Source: Lepidodermella squamata
Taxonomy: Eukaryota; Gastrotricha
DNA length: 64,000 bases
Direction of reading: 5' to 3'
Assembly (NCBI GenBank): GCA_047495785.1
Contig: JBLDXI010000017.1
Coordinates: 1,178,001 to 1,242,000, forward strand
In this document: piece by piece, positions 1 through 10,582 of the stretch
Numbering within the stretch: position 1 is the first letter of the stretch
Layout: each line of letters begins with the position of its first letter
Position numbers and translations under genes: made by a program
The notes under the pieces: model-generated
Told to the model about the DNA's origin: nothing
The model's database searches: none
What the model saw: only the letters and a program-made list of their open reading frames with translations

Positions 1-881
1 ATCGAGCAGTTTTCTAGATTTCACGTTTTACAACGACGAGCACAAAATTCTGATTTGCACGTGGGTTTTCTCTATACAACCGTTTCCTTATAACGTCTGC
101 TTCGCGGCTTAGAATTCCGAAAGTCGCATCAACAAATGTCAAACAGCTATTGAGTAGCATGCTAGATCCATCGGAACTGGAACAGTGGCCGCCAGATTCG
201 ATTGTTAAATCGCTGCTGCCTAAACAACTGCATCGTCTCGTAGAAATGGGTTCGAAAGAGATTGACAAGCGAATGGGTTACACGAAGATATTATTTGTGA
301 GACATCCTGTCGACCGAGTGATATCCGCATGGCGAGACAAGTTTTCACGTGGCTATCCTCCTGACCATCCCGAGCTTCACAGAATTATCGATGTTATATA
401 CAGGACATACCGTTTCAACGAGTCTAATGGATCTTTCAACACAGCTACCGAGGTACTGAAGAAACAGGAACCCGTTAAACTAAACGAATTCTTCAGGTTT
501 CTGATAGACTTCCAATCGAAACCTGAATTCCAAGATGTGCATTGTAATTTTAATCTCGTTCATGCATATGCAACGTCGTGACATCTTTTCACAGGGCGCT
601 CGTATGAAGCTCATTGCGACCCATGCCATGTGGATTACGAGTACATTGGGCATTTCGAAAACCTAAGTGTTGAGTTGGCCTACATTGTGAATGTAACTAC
701 GAGTGGCGGCAATTTCACTATACCGAAACCTGCGAATGGATCTTACGCCGCTGAAATGGGGGAGAAAAAGCGAGGAACGCTTCGATTAAATCATGAATCA
801 CTAATTTCCTCCGAACTTATCAAGGGCATTGAAGAACGTTACAGAGTTGACTTTGATGTATTTGGTTACGAAACCTCTTGA
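1..881 (+). CDS. Sulfotransferase copy 1 of 7 (5'-truncated by window)
   Basis: This is the 3' part of a Golgi carbohydrate sulfotransferase of the HNK1ST/CHST8-14 type, which transfers sulfate from PAPS to a glycan. Exons are <1-60, 113-543 and 595-881. The 5'-phosphosulfate motif is IPKVASTN; the 3'-phosphate motif is VRHPVDRVISAWRDKF; the family block HCDPCHVDYEYIGHFENL lies in the last exon. The first join (phase 2, TGC AC|A) and the last join (phase 1, CAT T|GG) match all other copies. Unlike copies 2-7, the RH|P intron is absent here and the motif is read straight through. The N-terminal membrane anchor lies upstream of the window. An AATAAA-like signal sits about 20 nt past the stop. 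The glycan substrate cannot be told from sequence. Confidence 0.85.
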
Positions 882-1423
882 GTAGCATTTTTTGTTCACA
901 ATAAACGAGGGTGTTCTTTCATGTTTATGTGTAGCCAAGTGCGCACCAAAATTGACCTGAAAAAAATGTCGGCGAGTTCGCCACGTGACTTTCTTGGTGA
1001 GTTTTTCTCACACTTACGCAAACAATGAACGTGTGAATCATCAAAGAATTGAATCGATTCCTTATACGGGGTGCGCAATTGTCGGTTGACTCGACACAAC
1101 ATGATAGCTCAACGCACAAATTTTACGGCGGCAGCTTCTGTAGCTCAATTGAGCTTGGTATCTAATGTACGCAGAGCGGTTATAGTATAATACATTCGAG
1201 CATAACAAAAGGTACTCACGAAAATCTACTTAACACTTAACGCAATCTCTTGTAAACAAGCACATTTTGCTGTGAGCGGGGCAAGGCGTTGGCGTACGTG
1301 CGCCGTGCGCCTTGCGCTGACCTAGATAACCTAAAATTGTGAATGCGGTATGTTACTTGTGCACGATTTTGATTTAGATTTTATTGCCATCGAATTGAAT
1401 GTTTAATTTTCGACTTGCAGAAG
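882..1423. other. Intergenic spacer, sulfotransferase copies 1-2
   Basis: No convincing gene is seen in this spacer. It presumably holds the copy 1 polyadenylation region and the copy 2 promoter. A TTTTTCGACTTGCAG tract just before the copy 2 ATG could be a splice acceptor of an unseen 5' UTR exon. Confidence 0.5.
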
Positions 1424-2625
1424 ATGAATAATCAAATTATCAAAATAGGACTTTTCGCGCTTATCCTCGTGGTTGGGCTGTTTCATGTATTAGACATGCA
1501 CCTTGAAACATCCTACGCTCTGTCGAATTCCTTCTCGAGCTACCTGACCGAAATTTCCAAGCGCTCTTATTTTCTTTCGATATTCAGGGGTGAGAGCTTG
1601 GCAGAGCAGAGCTTCCGCCATCGTAGGCAGCATGTGGTAGATACCTGCAAGAGGCTATTCAATAAATCGCCGCAGAGAGATTCCTTAACCGCCTCAACTT
1701 GTCAGTCATTTTACGAATTCACATTCTTCAATGACGAGTACAAGTTTCTATTATGCACGTGAGAAATGAGTCTTTCTCAAAGCTCTGTAACTTAAGCTGT
1801 CATTTTTAGGATTCCAAAGGTGGCCTCTACAAATATCAAAGAATTTATGGTGAGCCTATTGAATAAATCTCAACTTGAAGTGTGGCCACCTGGTTCCAAC
1901 AATAAGCCCCGCCCTCCGCATATCCACAGATTATTCGAGCTGCCACGTTACGATTACAACAGTAGGGTCAATTATACTCGAATTATGTTTGTTCGAGACG
2001 TAAGCTAAATAGGGGTGTTTGAGCTTAACTATATTAACTTATGGTTGATATTCCAGCCGCTTGAGCGAGCACTCTCAGCTTGGCGAGACAAGTTCTCTTC
2101 GAGATATCCACCAGAAGATCCTGAGCTGCAGCGTATCGCTCAAAAAATTATTCGTCAGTACCGACCTGAGTCAAACAGTTCCGACATTTATCCGATAAGT
2201 ATTGAAGAATACCTAAGATTCCTGAGTGAAGGTGGAACGAAAGATCCTTCATCCGTTAACATTCATTGTAAGCTTCCCTCAACAATTTCTGAGAGTTATG
2301 TGCTGAAAATAATCTATTTTGAGGGGAATCCTACGTCAGGCATTGCGATCCGTGTAACATTCAATACGACTACATCGCTCATTTTGAAAACCTCGAGCTA
2401 GAGCTTGGTTACATAATCAAAAAGCTGACCGGACGCAATTTAGTCAATGGCCTGCCGAAACCTGCGGCGCAGTCGTTTGCGGCGTTCAGAAGCTCGCTGG
2501 AGCCGAATTCAACTCTCAGATCTCTCTACACCTCTAATATTGCCCCAGAATTGATAGACAACGTGACAGCTTGCTATGCCTCTGATTATGAAATTTTTGA
2601 GTACAATACTCATCCTGCTGAATAA
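1424..2625 (+). CDS. Sulfotransferase copy 2 of 7
   Basis: Type II Golgi sulfotransferase of the HNK1ST/CHST8-14 type. Exons are 1424-1758, 1810-1999, 2057-2267 and 2324-2625. An N-terminal hydrophobic anchor spans roughly residues 5-25. The luminal part has the conserved FYEFTFFNDEYKF block, the PAPS 5' motif IPKVASTN, and a 3' motif that reads FVRD|PLERALSAWRDKF. The usual RHP is therefore RDP in this copy. The family block HCDPCNIQYDYIAHFENL follows; IAHFE replaces the IGHFE of most copies. All three introns are 51-57 nt. The start is the first in-frame ATG after a stop. This copy and copy 3 are more diverged from copies 4-7, which share an MKLI N-terminus. Confidence 0.88.
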
Positions 2626-2936
2626 TTAACACAAAAGATGATTGCGCCAGAGAGTTTATTCACACCTTTGGCATGGGCGGTATTCAATGAGATACCCCAC
2701 CATATGATGTGTCGTAGTGTCGTAATCCGACTGGCGCCCATGATCAATCGATGATAATGAAGAAATGACTGCGGTATTCTGCAAGGCGTTTCAACCTATG
2801 CCGGGGCATTAATCGATAATAGTCGCACCGTCTCTTCCTAGCCACACAAATTTGCATGGACATCATCCAATCACATGTAAAACATATTTTCTCAACTATG
2901 ATTAAGAAGTCAATATCCTAGAGTCTAGTAGGCATA
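2626..2936. other. Intergenic spacer, sulfotransferase copies 2-3
   Basis: The 311 bp hold no recognisable gene. They should contain the end of copy 2 and the promoter of copy 3. No TATA box was recognised with confidence. Confidence 0.5.
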
Positions 2937-4209
2937 ATGGCGATAACCATACGAAGGTTGGCTTTATATCTCTTGGTCATGGCCGGCACATTGTCGGTCA
3001 CGCTTCATTTAGTTGGAGTTTATCTCGATGGATCGGGGGCGGTTCGCAGCCCCCGATTCTTGCACCTTTTAGTTGACCAACTGCATTTCGTACTACGGAA
3101 ACGCTTTCCTACGAAAAACTTCTCTAAATCAAACCAGTCTTCATCGAGCGAATTGAAAAATATCGATGAAAGAGCGAAGGCATTCGATAATCGCCGCGAT
3201 CGCGTAATCAAAGCATGCAGGAAGAATTTTGGTTACGAGCCGAAACCTTTAACAGCTGGTGGCAGTAAAATAACAGCTAGCGTTCAGTCATTCTTTGATT
3301 TTACGTTCTACAATGACGAATACAAGTTCATGATTTGCACGTAAGAGTTCTTGCAGCATTCAGCTTTCAGTTGGAATATATAGTAATTACCATAGCATCC
3401 CTAAAGTCGCATCGACCAATATTAAGGAAATGCTGCTGAGTCTCCTGGACCTTAAAACCAAAGTTCTCTGGCCGCCTGGGGCGGAATATGCCATTCCTAC
3501 TACACCCCACATTCATAGGCTGATCGAAATTCCTCGGGCGGAAATCGAAAAACGAATGGACTACAAAAAAATCATCATTGTTAGGCATGTTAGTTGGAAT
3601 TTTGCCCTCTATTTCAGCGTTAAATCAGTATTGCTTTCTTAGCCTCTTGACCGGTTGATATCAGCGTGGCACGACAAATTCTCGAATTCTCGATACCCTT
3701 CAGGCCACCAAGAGCTCTTCTGGATCGTGAAAAAGATTGTGAAATCTAGGAAGAGCTTGCCTCATCACGGACGCGAAGACCCAGTTACACTGGCTGAATT
3801 TCTCAAATTCCTCGTCGAAGAGGGTAATAATCCGGGAATCGTCGACGTCCATTGTGAGTTGCGCCAAAATTCTGTTTTCAGTTATAAGTTCAACCTTATT
3901 TCAGGGGTCTCCTACGTAAAACACTGTGATCCTTGTCATGTTCGCTACGATTACATCGGCTACTTCGAAAATCTGGCGAATGACCTCGGTTATATATTAA
4001 ATGTGACCAGTAACTTTAAGCTGACCGGTGCTAACATTCCAAAGCCAGCCTCTGGCTCGTTTGCAGCAGAAATCGGCGATTTTCAAACTCTAAATACAAC
4101 TTTGAGGTCCATATACAAAGATCAACTATCTGCTGATCTTGTGAAACGAATATATGATCAATATTCTGTTGACTTTGAACTGTTTGGATATGATCGGGAA
4201 GGTCTTTGA
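2937..4209 (+). CDS. Sulfotransferase copy 3 of 7
   Basis: Golgi type II sulfotransferase of the HNK1ST/CHST8-14 family. Exons are 2937-3340, 3396-3588, 3643-3853 and 3905-4209. An N-terminal hydrophobic anchor lies at about residues 7-29, followed by a Ser/Lys-rich stem. PAPS motifs are IPKVASTNIKE and VRH|PLDRLISAWHDKF, with His replacing the Arg of WRDKF found in copies 1, 2, 4, 5 and 6. The later block HCDPCHVRYDYIGYFENL is intact. The last intron (3854-3904) is 51 nt, a multiple of three, and has no in-frame stop, so its retention would keep the frame and add 17 residues. Acceptor substrate unknown. Confidence 0.87.
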
Positions 4210-4967
4210 TAAGTGGCCCATATATTTTTGAATAAAAGCATTCTGCATATGGTAACATCTCACGAACGACTTTGATTATGTTGGCAGCTCGCGTTATTAA
4301 ATACAAAACTCCAAGAAAATCATCGATTCTACGGCGCACGAAGTCATAAAGTGTTTTAGTCGTTACCATCACAAATAACGCTAGTGCAGCGAAAATGCCT
4401 GGACAATGCTTGAATATCTCCTTCAAGCTGTTCGGTCCAAAAAGACACTTGCTGTTTCAATTATTAACTACGAAAGCCCTGGTATTATGCGTCTTGGCAA
4501 AGCACACAAAGAAGAGACTGCTAATCAAAAATTAAGGAGCCCAATCATATATTCCTGATGCACTTAAATCGATTCCCAGACGATCATCTGCTCACTTCAC
4601 TCGAACGTTTGAAAAGTAATAGCCGCGATCTAGAGCAACCTTAACTGTGGATATACAGTTGACGCGTTTGACGCGGCCATATCACTTTCAAACCTGCTTT
4701 GTTTATGTTCAAGTTTTGGAACTATTTTTCTTTTTTTGTGCGTAGGCTACAAAATTGACACTGTCTGTGTGAATATCGATCTTGGATGATGAAAGCATAG
4801 TAGTACACTGCTGTTAGCGCATCGCCATTCAAAAATTCAATTTTTGGTTAGCATTGCTTTGGCCCAGTATTCCAGTAAAATCAGTAAAGTAGCAAAGCAT
4901 ATCTGAAAATGCACTTGCCTATTGAATAGGAATGTAGCTGTATAGCCTTTAAACGTCAGCAACAGCC
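4210..4967. other. Intergenic spacer, sulfotransferase copies 3-4
   Basis: A minus-strand open frame covers 4031-4426 but overlaps the real 3' exon of copy 3 and has no ATG at its head, so I do not call it. No other gene, repeat or RNA was recognised. The second half should hold the promoter of copy 4. Confidence 0.45.
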
Positions 4968-6249
4968 ATGAAGCTGATAGCTTACGAAATAACTTTACTA
5001 ATTTTTTTGGTCACAATGATTACCTTGCATTTCGCCCTGTGGGTCTACATCCAATCAGATCTGAGGGTCCCCATTCGTCGATCGCTTGATATCATTATCC
5101 GACGCTTTAAGCTGCAAGTAATTGAATCGCCGGGAAACTCTTCAACCGTCGATGCTGCCAACTCTTCGCTCTGGGCAAGCGTAACCAATTTCAGTACGAC
5201 GCACATTTTTGAGGCAAGGCGTCGAACCGCAGAAGATGCCTGCCGTAAAAGATATGGAATTGTACCACAAATGGTTAACGGAGAATGGCGATCCAATACG
5301 AGATCGTTTCTCGATTTTACATTTTTCAACGATCAATACAAGTTTTCCATTTGCACGTGAGATCATAAGTACTTACTGTCACCTTTTAATCCTTTCCCGT
5401 TATTCCATAGAATTCCGAAAGTTGCAAGCTCGAACATTAAGGAGATGCTGCTAGGTCTGATTGATTTGAAGAAAAAGGTTGAATGGCCGCCCGAATCAAA
5501 AGTTTACTCGCTGCCATGGATCCATCGACTAATTGAGCTGCAGATTGGTCAGCAAACTAAGCGCACCAACTACACCAAAATAATTTTTGTCCGTCATGTA
5601 AGCATTACCTGACCCTCTAATTTGTCATTCTAGCAAGTTTTTTCAGCCTATCGATCGGTTGATATCGGCATGGAGGGATAAATTTTCGAAGGGCAATCCT
5701 CCGCTAGAGCTGAGAAGGGCTCAAAATGCTATTCTCGAGCATTCACGATATACAAATGGAACTTTTCCTCCGAAAGTACGCTCAACACAACTCTACAATG
5801 ACTCAAATCCTGTGACACTGCAAGAATTCTTTCAATTCATTGCTGATATCGGTACAAAGCGGTTGCATCTCGACGTTCATTGTAATGCTTTTTTCATAGT
5901 ACACATTTTTTGTAACTAGTTTTTCTGTTTAAACACAGGGGTGCCTTATGTCGATCACTGCGACCCGTGTCACATTCAATACGACTACATTGGCCACTTC
6001 GAGAACCTTGAAGAAGACATGAGCTATATCATGGAGACCACTTCAGGAATATCTGCTAAGAGTCTGCTACCTAAGCCGAAGAATGGGTCTTTTGCTGCAG
6101 ATTGGAGTGTTATTTTCCCGAAGAAGGGAAAAGCTGAAAGAAGTCTGCGCTCATTTTACGCCGCTCATTTACCTGATCATCTTGTAAAGAAAGTATCCGA
6201 GATTTATTCCGCTGATTTTGAGATTTTTGGTTATAAAAAAATTGAATAG
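4968..6249 (+). CDS. Sulfotransferase copy 4 of 7
   Basis: Golgi type II carbohydrate sulfotransferase. Exons are 4968-5356, 5411-5597, 5647-5881 and 5939-6249. The anchor helix begins right after MKLIAYEI and runs to about residue 27, with a luminal stem carrying NSS and NFS sequons. Motifs in order are SFLDFTFFNDQYKF, IPKVASSNIKEML, EWPPESK, FVRH|PIDRLISAWRDKF, VTLQEFFQFIAD, HCDPCHIQYDYIGHFENL and KPKNGSFAADW, ending in ADFEIFGYKK. All PAPS-binding residues expected for the family are present, so I predict an active enzyme. Copies 4-7 are close paralogs with the same N-terminus and most similar middle domains, which points to recent tandem duplication. Confidence 0.92.
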
Positions 6250-6871
6250 CGAATGAGAAAAACGTGTTTTAAATTATTATTTTTCTCAGGACTAATGATG
6301 AATTTAATTTGTGGGGGTGGTCAAGTTGCTACCCATCATGTCAACAGGGCGTGACACGTTAATTTGTAACGTTGAACATGGCGACGGGATAATACACATG
6401 CATATAATATGCATATGGCAAATATCATTCACTGAAGAATTGACCAGTGTGGCTAATTCTCATTCCCCTTTTTAGTGCTTACCAGGTTATCAACTTCTCG
6501 CAGTGTCGTTGTTCGATTACAGCTGCAACGAATTTGTCTGCTCAATACCAGTGAGTAGGTAACTGCAATACGTCTTCTTCGCTCGATATTAGGAACTGCC
6601 CTATTCATCTCGAGAAACCGACTCTAAAGCTTTTTCACACTTTGCACATCCCCAATTCTTAGAATAAGTATTTAAATTCTAAACTTGCCTAGATTTTTCA
6701 TAAATTGAAGGTGCACTGTCTTTTTATCACATCGGAAGGTGAGGCGATTTGTTTATGAATAGCCCGCTCAGCGCATCGAGGTTACCTATTGATGTTAAAG
6801 GGTTATGCCAATTTTTATATCTTTAGCTGATCTTTTTTTATGGTGTATTATGATTCGTCTTTTTCACACCA
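6250..6871. other. Intergenic spacer, sulfotransferase copies 4-5
   Basis: About 620 bp of AT-rich DNA with no open frame or RNA that I recognise. It holds the downstream region of copy 4 and the upstream region of copy 5. Confidence 0.5.
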
Positions 6872-8134
6872 ATGAAGCTGATAATATGCGAAATAGCTTT
6901 GCTGTTCGTCTTGGCCACAATCATCCTAAGTCAACTGGTCGGATGGATTTATCTTCAAAATGATTTTGAACCTCCACTGTGGGTGGTGGTACAAAAGTCA
7001 AGTCAGAAAAATCAAGTCACAAAGAATGTAACAGCAGTTCATGCAAAAAATTCTGTAACGAATGATAATAGGCATTCAAGAGCTGACATTTTTACTAGTC
7101 GTCTACATCATGCAAATCAGGCTTGTAAGAAGCTATTTGGGAGCACTCCTCAAGTTATCGACAACGAATGGCGACCTCATAGTGCGGCCTTCTTGGAGTT
7201 CACATTTTTCGACGACCGATACAATTTTTCAATTTGCACGTAAGATTGCTGAAATTAGTTGTTGAACCCTATAGGACTCCGGAATTCCTTCTGCAGAATC
7301 CCCAAAGTAGCGAGCAGCAATATCAAGCAAATGTTGCTTAAACTCATAGATGTGGGGGTTACGGTTGAATGGCCTCCGGGGTCTAATATGTTTACGTCAA
7401 CTTGGATACACAGGCTGGTGGAACTTCCATCCAAGCAGATGCCCAAACGCATGAATTATACGAAAATCGTCTTTGTTCGTCATGTAAGTCGAACTGCAAC
7501 TTTGAGCAAATAAAACTCATACCGTTGCGCAGCCGATAGATAGACTGAGATATCAGCCTGGCGCGACAAATTCTCAAGAGGAGATCCACAACCAGAATTG
7601 CGCCAGGCGTACAATCAAATTCTTGAAAACAGCCGCTTTACTAACCGCACATACCCACCGAAAAACACCTCAACGCTGCTTTACGATGACCCGGACCCAG
7701 TGACTCTGGAGGAATTCTTCAGATTTTTGGCCGATAAAGGATTGGAAGTTGAATTTCTTAATGTTCATTGTGCGACAACATGCATTACTATTTGAAATGG
7801 TGACCTAAAATGATGTATCTCCACAGGGTTACCCTTCGTCAACCTCTGCGACCCCTGCCACGTTCAGTATGATTATATTGGCCATTTCGAAGAACTGGAG
7901 CATGATATGGGCTACGTCTTACAGATGGTAACGGGAAAAGCCGATCAATCCTTCCTTCCAAAACCTCAAAACGGCTCGTTTGCTGCTGAGTTAAATGCCT
8001 TGTTTCACAACAAGAAGTCGAAAGCTGTCAAAACTTTGCGTTCATTTTACGCTAACCAGTTATCTGAAGAGCTTGTTCGGAGGGTATCCGAAAAGTACTC
8101 AGCTGATTTTGAAATTTTTGGATATAGGCTTTAA
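6872..8134 (+). pseudogene. Sulfotransferase copy 5 of 7, frameshifted PAPS-binding exon
   Basis: Same family and layout as copy 4. Exons are 6872-7239, 7297-7483, 7533-7769 (disturbed) and 7827-8134. The anchor, IPKVASSN motif, FVRH, and the C-terminal CDPCHVQYDYIGHFEEL block are all intact. After the normal acceptor at 7532 the exon reads PIDRL and then shifts: CTGAGATATCAG replaces the CTGATATCAG of copies 3, 4 and 6, a 2-nt GA insertion near 7548-7551. Read through, it reaches a stop near 7704. A cryptic acceptor CTGAG ending at 7549 would restore the frame as FVRH|ISAWRDKF but delete PIDRL from the 3'-phosphate-binding motif. The gene is thus either a young pseudogene, an altered protein, or a sequencing error. 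Everything downstream of the lesion looks constrained, arguing for recent damage. Confidence 0.75.
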
Positions 8135-8808
8135 TCTCACTTTCGCCTATTAGCAGTTGATTGGAATTGTTAACCACTTAACACGAAAAACCATTTTTTG
8201 ATTCGGACCTAAGAACAAAGTCTTTTTGATACGCCTCTGCTGCTTTTGTGCATTATTAAGGCGATAAATTTTTCGGTCAATGCCTATCACTAGTTGTTAT
8301 GTTGAAAGAGATTAATTTCAGTTAGCTGATTATCAAAACTTTAAAAAAGGCAAGCTGAAAGCACCCATCTATCAACCTTATCCCAGTAGTAAGCATCCAG
8401 TATTCGACGATAGCCAAAAACAAGAATACGCTCCTGTTTGGTGCACGTTACTAAGGTGCCGCAAGCCTATTTTTATGACGCAGTTACAGGAATCGGTCAC
8501 ATGGTGTTAGGTGCCTCCGATGCGAAAATTTCCTTTAAAGACACATGCTATGGCTCATTGAAGTGCCAGTGCACATGGACATACTTTTTGGCTGAATAAA
8601 ATTGGGTCATTCTTTTGTAAAGATTTTGTCCGTAAATATGTCCAATATTCGGCGTAAAAGTGCGTGGGTTTTTTGATGGAAGAACGAGGCAGTTTCCTCA
8701 TCAATAGGACTTCTCTGTAAGCGGGTGGTATCGGAATTACCCGTCTACCGTCTGCCATTAATGCGCGTTTGCCTCTTCACGGTATGATGAATCATCTTGT
8801 TTCAAGTT
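8135..8808. other. Intergenic spacer, sulfotransferase copies 5-6
   Basis: About 670 bp. A 67-codon minus-strand open frame at 8555-8758 has no supporting motif and is not called. Nothing else was recognised. Confidence 0.45.
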
Positions 8809-10057
8809 ATGAAGCTGATAATTTACGGAATCGCTTTTGTGATCTTCATGGCTACCATAATTATTGGTCAGTTCATCGGTTGGGTTTATCAAGAGGGCGA
8901 AATTCACACGCCAATGCGCCAATTAATGGATATTTCAATTCATCATTATCAGATCAGATTCGGCGGTAATATTACTGCGAATCGCTCGAACGAAATTAAC
9001 AAGCAGAAACTAGCTGACGTGTTTTCTTCACGCAAGCAGCTAGCGATTCAGGCTTGTATTAGGCGATTCGGTCAGTGTCCCCAACGAGTAAACGGTGAAT
9101 TGAGGTCTAATCGTGAAACTTTCTATGAATTCACTTTTTTCAACGACCAATACAATTTCTCGATTTGCACGTAAGATTCATTCATAATGCCCCAACGCAA
9201 TGAAGAAAGTACGTCTTGTCTAAAGAGTCCCAAAAGTGGCTAGCACCAACATCAAAGAAATGCTGCTCAAATTGATAGATATGAATACTCCTATCGAATG
9301 GCCACCCGAGTCAAAAATGTACACAATGCCTTGGATTCATCGACTTATCGAATTAAAGTCTCCGCAAATCGCAAAGCGGATGGATTACACTAAAATTGTG
9401 TTTGTTCGTCATGTAAGTTACGTTTAACTTTCAAATATCTCTTAGTTTATTGTGTTGCGCAGCCGATCGAGCGGCTGATATCAGCGTGGCGGGACAAATT
9501 TTCAAGAGGTAGTCCTCAAGCCGAACTGCGCCTTGCTCAAAATCAGATACTGGAACATAGCCGCTATCGAAACAGAGCTCGCCCCGCAAAAAACACATCA
9601 ACACTTCTTTACGAAGATCCTGAGCCAGTGACTCTCGAAGAATTTTTCCGATTTCTTGCTGACAAGGGCTTAGAACCAAAGTTCGTTGATGTTCATTGTA
9701 AGGCATTTTCATGAAAAGAAGAGCTAATTACCCTTTCGCGATTGTTTAGGGATGCCGTTCATTGACATCTGCGATCCCTGCCATATTCCCTATGATTACA
9801 TTGGTCACTTCGAAGACTTGGAGCGCGAAATGAGTGACATTTTTGGAAGGATTACGGGTAAAAAAGCAGAGACCCTCTTGCCCAAACCTCAAAATGGGTC
9901 ATTTGCTGCTGATTTGAAAGCCACTTTTCAAAAGCAGAAGAAAACAGCCAGAACTTTGCGCTCATTTTATGCTGGCCAGTTACCTAAAGATCTTGTCCGG
10001 AAGGTGACAGATATGTACGCGGCTGACTTTGAAATATTTGGATATAATAAGCGATGA
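8809..10057 (+). CDS. Sulfotransferase copy 6 of 7
   Basis: Golgi type II carbohydrate sulfotransferase close to copies 4, 5 and 7. Exons are 8809-9170, 9226-9412, 9463-9697 and 9750-10057. The ATG is chosen because it aligns with the MKLI start of copies 4, 5 and 7. An anchor helix spans about residues 5-27, with NIT and NRS sequons in the stem. PAPS motifs VPKVASTNIKEM (Val replacing the usual Ile) and FVRH|PIERLISAWRDKF are intact, as are CDPCHIPYDYIGHFEDL and KPQNGSFAADL. Compared with copy 5, the same exon shows the undamaged CTGATATCAG, which defines the copy 5 lesion. Confidence 0.92.
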
Positions 10058-10582
10058 ACATTTTTTCAAATAAAGTGCGCTCCACAAATTGTCTATTTAG
10101 CCAATTTTTTGGATACTCAGTTCTACAACATAGGTATACTGGAGGCATTGTTTGTTTCTCTCTATGTTTTCGACGTGTTTTTTTCGCGCACCAAGGAAAC
10201 TGTATCGGCTTTGCATTTTTACTGCGACACTGGCGGCTTGAAAAAATTGTCTGCGCCACGCATGTCAAAATGCACGCTCAAACTTATGGATAAAAATACT
10301 GCTATTAATATTAGTATAGATGAACCAGTTTTACCGCTGCGCGTGCTCTAAAAAACTGGGTTTCACGTTTACGCTTATTGATTACTGAGGCGAAAAATTC
10401 CTCACTGAGGCGAAAGCGTGGTTATAAGGTATACTGTATTCGAATGTTTTCACATGTTTTGGTTCTCTCTAGACACCATTGATCCAGCCATGTGACCTGT
10501 TATTTTCTTCATATTTCGCGCCTGTCGCTGCCAAAGTTGATTTATTTCGATCCTTTTTACAATATCATACAAGTAGCCCTCG
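10058..10582. other. Intergenic spacer, sulfotransferase copies 6-7
   Basis: Small overlapping open frames at 10054-10351 have no motif, and disagree in frame and strand; I regard them as chance. The copy 7 promoter must lie here. Confidence 0.45.

Noticed and set aside
4031-4426. Minus-strand open frame with hydrophobic stretches antisense to sulfotransferase copy 3
   Set aside because: It lacks an ATG at its head, overlaps a well-supported exon and has no recognisable motif.
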